DNA from: JBBIJH01 sp037446075
Lineage (GTDB): Bacteria; Bacteroidota; Ignavibacteria; UBA10030; JAHEZR01
Assembly (NCBI GenBank): GCA_037446075.1
Contig: JBBIJH010000044.1
Coordinates: 1 to 18,154 of the forward strand
Length of the DNA stretch: 18,154 bases
Reading direction: 5' to 3'
In this document: positions 13,610-18,154 of the stretch, piece after piece
Position numbering within the stretch: position 1 is the first letter of the stretch
How the letters are laid out: the number at the start of each line of letters is the position of its first letter
Made by a program: the position numbers and the translations under genes
The notes under the pieces: generated by a model
The model's database searches: none
What the model was told of the DNA's origin: nothing
The model's input: the letters and a program-made list of their open reading frames with translations, nothing else

Positions 13610-14731
13610 TCATCTCTTGAAGACAATCGTTCCTGGTATAATCCCTGCCTCGAAGCTTTGCCTGAGAACGCCGTCGCTGCGGTAGATGTGAACTTCCCCA
13701 TTCTGCACAAAGTTCCTAGCATCCCCAACATACAAGTCGCCAGTGTAGTCATCTACCGCAACAGAGTAGAGCGTCGAAGTCGCAGAGCCGATGATATACC
13801 CGAAGCTGGTGATTTGGTCAATGCGGGTGCTGTATTTCATGATCGCGTTGTCCTTCACAACGTATGCGTACCCATCGAAAGAGATCGCCATCTTCAACGG
13901 ATGACCAGCCGTCCCCGTCGAGATGGAATCAATGACGGCGTCGATACTCGGGTGGATGATAAAAATCTTTCCCGGCGTGTCATCGTTCGGATTGTCGTAG
14001 TCCCCATAGGAGCCGGTGCACAAAACCCAAATCCGTCCGTCCGGTGTCGTCCTCGCCACGCTCGGGCCATCGCCTACCGAGATCGTTCGAATGACCCGGT
14101 CGGTGAGGGTATCGATGACGGAGACAGTACGGCCTGACCCGAACCCTGAATTGCAGACGTAAATCTTTCCGCTGATCGCAGCGAGTCCCTGGGGATTCGG
14201 TCCGACGGGAATAGAATCCTGCACAATCGTTAGGGAAGCAACGTCGATTGCCGTGACAGACCGCGCATAAAGATTCGAGACGTATGCCTTGCCACCGCTA
14301 ATCACGATGTTATATGGACTTCGGCCCGCTTCAAGGTGGATCGTCTTTATTAGAGAATGATCCGACGTCCGAATGACCTCAATTTTATCTGAGCCATTCA
14401 CCACAATGAAGGCCCGCGTCCCCGCGATAAGCATGTCGTTGCCAACGTCGCCGAGATCCCTCCCGTTGACGGCCCGAAAAATGTCTTGATATACCCGGTT
14501 GGAGTCGGGGATGTAGAGTGTTAGACTAGAATTCCCACGTCCAAAATTCCCCTCGTTGAGAACATAGACTCCCTGTGTCATCAGCGGGATGGGACCGAAT
14601 TCTTCTCTCGGCTCTGTTACACACGAGCTGAAAGTCAGGAGAATCAAAGCCAGAAGCGCCGCGTGACTGCAAAGAGCCGGCCTGAGACAGCACCTTCGAT
14701 CCTCATTACTCTTCATCCTCGCTCTTCTCAT
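13610..14731 (-). CDS. btuG: BtuG-like surface lipoprotein, seven-bladed beta-propeller (DUF5074/YncE-like)
   Basis: In Bacteroides, BtuG caps the BtuB receptor on the cell surface and captures B12 with extreme affinity. This 373-residue protein has a signal with a lipoprotein-type end (LILLTFSSC, Cys37) followed by acidic residues, which could serve as a surface-export signal. The mature part begins GVYVLNEGNFGRGNSSLTLY and continues with FRAVNGRDLGDVGNDM and AFIVVNGSDKIEVI, which is very like the BtuG/DUF5074 family. Blade repeats of the YVSNLYARSVTAID and IYVCNSGFGSGRTVSVID type then run to the end. It starts only 6 bases after the stop of the BtuB-like receptor and shares the cobalamin riboswitch, which strongly supports the B12 role. 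Without the context it would be called only a YncE-like propeller. The start at 14731 is preferred over Met6, which is too close to its purine-rich stretch. Confidence 0.85.
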   Translation of the reverse strand: MRRARMKSNEDRRCCLRPALCSHAALLALILLTFSSCVTEPREEFGPIPLMTQGVYVLNEGNFGRGNSSLTLYIPDSNRVYQDIFRAVNGRDLGDVGNDMLIAGTRAFIVVNGSDKIEVIRTSDHSLIKTIHLEAGRSPYNIVISGGKAYVSNLYARSVTAIDVASLTIVQDSIPVGPNPQGLAAISGKIYVCNSGFGSGRTVSVIDTLTDRVIRTISVGDGPSVARTTPDGRIWVLCTGSYGDYDNPNDDTPGKIFIIHPSIDAVIDSISTGTAGHPLKMAISFDGYAYVVKDNAIMKYSTRIDQITSFGYIIGSATSTLYSVAVDDYTGDLYVGDARNFVQNGEVHIYRSDGVLRQSFEAGIIPGTIVFKR

Positions 14732-14737
14732 TCTCTC

Positions 14738-16951
14738 TTATCTCGAGACTCCCACTGTCACTCGATAAGACCGCGGCGGCTGGGGATAGTAAGCGATCAC
14801 CTGGTATTCCCTGTCAAACAAGTTGTTTACCTCCAATTTTGCCGTTATTTTGGTGCCACCCATCGTTAGAGGCACAGAGATGTTGGCGTCTGTAATCCGG
14901 TAAGCAGGAAGAAACCTGTCATTCGTCTCCGTGTAAAACCGATGGGAAACGAATTGATGAAAAAGATTCACTTGAAAAGGAGTGAGGTGGAAAGTGACGG
15001 AGAAGCTTGTAACTTGCTTTGGAACATAGATCGATTGCTTGTCAAATGTCGGATCATTTGAGCCATCCCTGTTCTTTTTCCTCGCCTCGGTCCTGGTCTC
15101 ATTCACGGNNNNNNNNNNNNNNNNNNNNNNNNNNNNNNNNNNNNNNNAGCCGATTTCGAAGCCAGAGGAAAGGGTTCTACTGATATTCCTCGGACTCCAG
15201 ATATCCACGTTGGGAGTTGGCATCCAGACAATCCGGTTCTTCGTGTCGATATTGAAGTATGTTACTTCTAGCCTATGCTTTCCAAGAAAAGATCCACGCG
15301 CTTCCAAGCCCAGATCAAAACTCCGTGAGGTCTCGGGGAGAAGGCGGGCATTCCCCCCTGGAGACCAGTACAGGTCGTTGAAAGTGGGGACTCGAAAACT
15401 TCGTCCGATGCTCGACCGAACTGTTAGCCACTCGCCCCCGACTCTCACATTTACTCCCAATTTTGGACTCCAGGCGGAACGAATCGTGGTTCGGTCGCCC
15501 TGCCGATCCATTATCCGATCATAGCGCAAGGATGGATAAAGTGAGAGCTTCTGAACGAGCGGGTTTCGGGAGCCGAGAGAGAACTCTCCGGAGACGAAAC
15601 TGGATAGAAGTGTTCTACCAAAGTCGTCGATTAGATCTGGGCTGTTTCCCGTGGCACGAGTTAGGTCAGCCCCTGCAGTCAGCGCCAGCCTCTCTGAAAT
15701 TTGCCACTGAGTGATTTCGCTAATCCCATAATTCCTCGTCCTTGAAAAACTCTCCAGGATTCTCTCACCCACCAGGAGCGCCGGATCAGTGTAACGAAGG
15801 TCCGAGTAATGATAGTTTATGGAGAGATTGGTGAGGAGCGTGCTCGCGACGGCTGACTGTAGGGTGACTATTCCGACAACGTCGTGATCATCCTGTCGGG
15901 CTTGTCCGGGGGCCGCACTTAGGGCGGGCCCTGGCAGACCGCGATGGGAGGCCAACGAACGGAACAGAGCACTCAACTTTGACTGGTCATCAATCCGATA
16001 CAGAAACCGGAGAAATCCATACTCAAGATTCGAGTCGTTATTCGAGCGGATCCATCGACTCCCTTCACTGCCGAACAGCGGGGAGAAAGAGAATTCGTTC
16101 TTTCCTCTCTCACGAGAATAGGATCCGGTAAAGGAAATTTCCGCGAAACGATGATCGATTCCAAACAAGTACTTCTGATATCCAAATGACCCGACCGAAG
16201 TGCTTATGCTTGCGGAGGGCTTTGTCACCTCGTATTTCGGCACCAAGTTCACGACACCGCCCACAGCGTCAGCGCCATAGAGTGAAGAGCTTCCACCTCG
16301 CGCAATTTCCAATCGCTCAATCTGGTCTATAGGCCACAGCGCAAGATCGACCAAACCGTTCTCATAATTATTTAAACGAACGCCGTCCACAAGCACGAGC
16401 GTGTGCTCGGCTCCCATTCCTCGCATCGAAAGAGTCTTCAGCCCAAGGTACCCACCATAGTCCTTCACAAAAATCCCTGTCACACGATTAAGCACCGATG
16501 ACAGAGCTGACCCATTCACCTTTTGCAGGTCTCCAGAGGAAATCCTCTCAACAGACACGGGAGAGTCACTGCCGAAGATCCCTGAGCGTGTAGCTGTCAC
16601 CACGATCTCATCGAGAGAAACAGGAGTTGCATTGAGGCCGATCTCGAGGAGAGTGTCCAGCGGAACCATCACTTCAAGCAGTACTGTTCGGTAGCCGATG
16701 TGGGAAACTGCAATGCGGTGTTTACCCATCACGTGAAGATTCAGGCGAAACTGTCCTTCCTCATCAGTAACGACCGTCAAGACTTCTGGGTAGATTTTCA
16801 GGAGAGCCCCCGAGAGGGTCTGAGATGTCTCCTTATCGTAGACAATCCCCCGGAGATGGTAAGGAGACTCTGAAACGCCGTCCTGTGGAGCAAACAAAAT
16901 CGATAGAACTAGGGAAACGGAAAATAGATGGTTGACGTTGATAAATTTCAT
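14738..16951 (-). CDS. btuB: BtuB-like TonB-dependent outer-membrane cobalamin receptor (contains an assembly gap)
   Basis: Imports cobalamins across the outer membrane using TonB energy. From the ATG at 16951 the product is about 737 residues. A signal peptide (~1-28) is followed by a CarboxypepD_reg-like beta-sandwich (~31-107: HLRGIVYDKETSQTLSGALL...HIGYRTV), a TonB-box-like DEIVVTATR (114-122) and the plug (~127-240: TLSMRGMGAEHTLVLVDGVRLN, IERLEIARGGSSSLYGADAVGGVVN). The 22-strand barrel ends NNLFDREYQVIAYYPQPPRSYRVTVGVSR. The frame extends to 17059, but that includes the terminator hairpin, so 16951 is preferred. Thirty-nine N bases fall inside the barrel; the frame matches on both sides. 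The cobalamin riboswitch upstream makes the substrate assignment firm, since the receptor sequence alone would not exclude other ligands. Confidence 0.93.
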   Translation of the reverse strand: MKFINVNHLFSVSLVLSILFAPQDGVSESPYHLRGIVYDKETSQTLSGALLKIYPEVLTVVTDEEGQFRLNLHVMGKHRIAVSHIGYRTVLLEVMVPLDTLLEIGLNATPVSLDEIVVTATRSGIFGSDSPVSVERISSGDLQKVNGSALSSVLNRVTGIFVKDYGGYLGLKTLSMRGMGAEHTLVLVDGVRLNNYENGLVDLALWPIDQIERLEIARGGSSSLYGADAVGGVVNLVPKYEVTKPSASISTSVGSFGYQKYLFGIDHRFAEISFTGSYSRERGKNEFSFSPLFGSEGSRWIRSNNDSNLEYGFLRFLYRIDDQSKLSALFRSLASHRGLPGPALSAAPGQARQDDHDVVGIVTLQSAVASTLLTNLSINYHYSDLRYTDPALLVGERILESFSRTRNYGISEITQWQISERLALTAGADLTRATGNSPDLIDDFGRTLLSSFVSGEFSLGSRNPLVQKLSLYPSLRYDRIMDRQGDRTTIRSAWSPKLGVNVRVGGEWLTVRSSIGRSFRVPTFNDLYWSPGGNARLLPETSRSFDLGLEARGSFLGKHRLEVTYFNIDTKNRIVWMPTPNVDIWSPRNISRTLSSGFEIGXXXXXXXXXXXXXXVNETRTEARKKNRDGSNDPTFDKQSIYVPKQVTSFSVTFHLTPFQVNLFHQFVSHRFYTETNDRFLPAYRITDANISVPLTMGGTKITAKLEVNNLFDREYQVIAYYPQPPRSYRVTVGVSR
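15109..15147. other. Assembly gap (39 N)
   Basis: A run of 39 unknown bases within the receptor gene, between FEIG and VNETRT. Thirteen codons keep the frame, but the true gap size may differ. The missing piece should be one or two barrel strands. Confidence 0.99.
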
Positions 16952-16966
16952 GAGACATGGCCCTAC

Positions 16967-17006
16967 AAAATCGAAGCCCCGACTTCCACAGGAAGATCGG
17001 GGCTTC
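16967..17006 (-). terminator. Riboswitch-linked terminator before the BtuB-like gene
   Basis: On the minus strand GAAGCCCCGA and TCGGGGCTTC form a perfect 10-pair stem, with an inner CTTCC/GGAAG stem (one bulged base, TGT loop), followed by GATTTT. It lies between the B12 box and the receptor ATG, where a riboswitch attenuator is expected. A second small hairpin (GCCTCC-AAT-GGAGGC, 17009-17023) precedes it. I could not identify the antiterminator with confidence. The hairpin is 21 bases from the start codon, so an effect on translation is also possible. Confidence 0.75.
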
Positions 17007-17084
17007 AAGCCTCCAATGGAGGCACATTCATCTTGCCTCTCGGGATCTTTCGACATCAAACCTTCCCGCGAAGGTATTTCATAG

Positions 17085-17315
17085 ACTGTGGGTCCTGGCA
17101 GGTCTCCTGGCTCTCACGATCTCTGAACCGTCTTCCCATGGCGCTTCCAACGCCACAGTGACGCTGCTGGTCAGAGATTTTTCCCCGTCTCAATGCGTCG
17201 GAGCACGGGACCGTGATTACAGTTGCGGGGCAGCACCCGACTCGTCCGCCCAAGGATCAGAGCGAGACTCACGGGTTTTCCCTTTTCATCCCACCGGAGG
17301 CGGGACACCAAGACG
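17085..17315 (-). promoter_or_regulatory. Cobalamin (B12) riboswitch
   Basis: On the minus strand the full set of conserved blocks occurs in order. GGTGTCC is near 17303-17309; AAAAGGGAAAACCCGTGAG at 17268-17286; CCCCGCAACTGTAATC at 17215-17230; GTCACTGTGGCG at 17151-17162; GGGAAG near 17132-17137; and the B12 box AGCCAGGAGACCTGCC at 17097-17112. This is a textbook cobalamin aptamer of about 230 bases. It is expected to bind adenosylcobalamin or another cobalamin and switch off the operon when B12 is plentiful. A terminator follows at 16967-17006 and a near-perfect promoter stands upstream. Ends are approximate. Confidence 0.96.
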
Positions 17316-17339
17316 GCATTATGTTAAAGAACCAAACTG

Positions 17340-17368
17340 AATATAAACATTCAGCCAAAGAATGTCAA
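17340..17368 (-). promoter_or_regulatory. Promoter of the cobalamin-uptake operon
   Basis: On the minus strand TTGACA, 17 bases, TATATT: a perfect -35 and near-perfect -10. The transcript would start about 20 bases before the riboswitch. The -35 box starts 18 bases after the stop of the gamma-glutamyltransferase gene. Confidence 0.82.
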
Positions 17369-17386
17369 GGAAATTTTCCGCGCTCT

Positions 17387-18154
17387 TCAATAGCCGGCGG
17401 CTCCGCCATATCCCCTCGGGTCGGTCGCTCCATAAATGAGGCCCTTCTCCTGATCGATCATGATCGCCTCTACCCTCCCCTGAGTCCCTCTTCTCTCCAC
17501 TAGCCTTTGGCCTTTCAGCGTGAGGTTTTCGATCACATCGGTTGGAAACGCAAACTTCTCGTAGACGAGCGCATCGGGCAACCATTGGTGATGAATACGC
17601 GGCGCATCGACGGCCTGCTGAATACCCATCTTGAAATCGATCACGTTGACGATCACCTGGAACACGCTCGTAATGATCGTGGGCCCGCCGGGCGTCCCCA
17701 GGACAAGAAATGGCTTTCCGTTCTTCGTGACAATCGTGGGCGTCATCGAACTCAGCATTCGCTTCTTCGGCTGAATGGAATTCGCTTCGCTTCCGACCAA
17801 CCCGTACATATTTGGAACTCCAGGTTTTGCACTGAAATCATCCATCTCATTGTTGAGGAAGAAGCCGGCACCCTCAACGACCAGCTTCGAGCCGAAGCTA
17901 TCGTTTAGAGTTGTTGTTGTACTCACGACGTTCCCGAAACGATCTACCACTGAATAGTGTGTTGTTTCCAAGTGGCTTTGCGCCACGGGTTCGCCATGGT
18001 GTATTTCAAGGCTGGGGGTTCCGCGGTTTAAGTCGATTTCCTTTCGCCGCTTCTCGGCGTAAGCTTTTGATAGGAGCCATTCGACTGGAATCTGAACAAA
18101 GTCAGGGTCGCCAAGGAATTGAGCACGATCGGCAAACACGCGCTTCATTGCTTC
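17387..18154 (-). CDS. ggt: Gamma-glutamyltransferase, C-terminal part (5' end outside window)
   Basis: Periplasmic N-terminal-nucleophile enzyme that cleaves gamma-glutamyl compounds such as glutathione. The last 256 codons are present; the frame is open to the right edge (EAMKRVFADRAQFLGDPDF), so the ATG at 18148 is internal. The autocleavage site lies before the first Thr of TTHYSVVD (codon 17963-17965), which becomes the nucleophile of the small subunit. Diagnostic segments follow: NNEMDDFSAKPGVPN, KRMLSSMTPTIV, GTPGGPTIITSVFQ, APRIHHQWLPD and YGATDPRGYGG. The residues resemble the E. coli enzyme along the whole stretch. The stop codon is 18 bases before the -35 of the cobalamin operon, and no terminator is evident between them. 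Confidence 0.95.
   Translation of the reverse strand, partial: EAMKRVFADRAQFLGDPDFVQIPVEWLLSKAYAEKRRKEIDLNRGTPSLEIHHGEPVAQSHLETTHYSVVDRFGNVVSTTTTLNDSFGSKLVVEGAGFFLNNEMDDFSAKPGVPNMYGLVGSEANSIQPKKRMLSSMTPTIVTKNGKPFLVLGTPGGPTIITSVFQVIVNVIDFKMGIQQAVDAPRIHHQWLPDALVYEKFAFPTDVIENLTLKGQRLVERRGTQGRVEAIMIDQEKGLIYGATDPRGYGGAAGY

Noticed and set aside
13658..14137. 159-codon plus-strand frame inside the BtuG-like gene
   Set aside because: It is antisense to a clear beta-propeller lipoprotein. The frame is open because of the base composition of that gene.
1..18154. tRNA, rRNA, CRISPR arrays, insertion sequences, prophage or toxin-antitoxin genes
   Set aside because: I looked through all intergenic regions and found no cloverleaf, regularly spaced repeats, transposase frame or terminal inverted repeats.

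Overview
The window comes from a Gram-negative bacterium: it encodes a TonB-dependent outer-membrane receptor, lipoproteins, a periplasmic efflux adaptor and Spy/CpxP-like periplasmic proteins. A BtuG-type beta-propeller beside a BtuB-type receptor, and CarboxypepD_reg-type N-terminal architecture in that receptor, point towards the Bacteroidota/Chlorobiota/Ignavibacteriota (FCB) group. The genes have strong Shine-Dalgarno sequences, and promoters with TTGnnn-N17-TAnnTT spacing, which is not the usual Bacteroidia pattern, so an Ignavibacteria- or Chlorobi-like lineage is my best guess (inference only). A 39-base run of N shows this is a draft, possibly metagenomic, assembly.

Layout. 1-4121 (minus strand) is an envelope-stress-like cluster: ECF sigma factor, zinc-finger anti-sigma factor, two Spy/CpxP-like periplasmic proteins, a CBM9-like lipoprotein, and a MacA/HlyD-type efflux adaptor that runs off the left edge. 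A sigma-E-like promoter lies just upstream of the sigma gene. 4353-6170 (minus) is a long-chain acyl-CoA ligase with its own promoter and terminator. It is divergent from nrdJ (6526-9261, plus), a B12-dependent class II ribonucleotide reductase with a long, structured leader. 9664-10092 (plus) is a small membrane protein gene broken by one in-frame amber codon. 10210-11370 (plus) is a secreted P1-family (DmpA-like) peptidase. 11689-12837 (minus) is carA. 12985-17368 (minus) is a cobalamin-uptake locus: strong promoter, cobalamin riboswitch, terminator, BtuB-like receptor, BtuG-like surface lipoprotein, and, from an additional internal promoter, a DUF6580-like small membrane protein. The right edge holds the 3' two-thirds of the small-subunit region of gamma-glutamyltransferase (minus).

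How it fits together. The best-supported story is vitamin B12: the window has both a B12-sensing uptake operon and a B12-dependent essential enzyme (NrdJ). In the proposed route BtuG captures B12 at the surface, BtuB imports it with TonB, and the riboswitch shuts the operon when B12 is sufficient. The DUF6580-like protein is an attractive but unproven candidate for the inner-membrane step, because no BtuCDF genes are visible. No tRNA, rRNA, CRISPR array, insertion sequence or phage gene was found.
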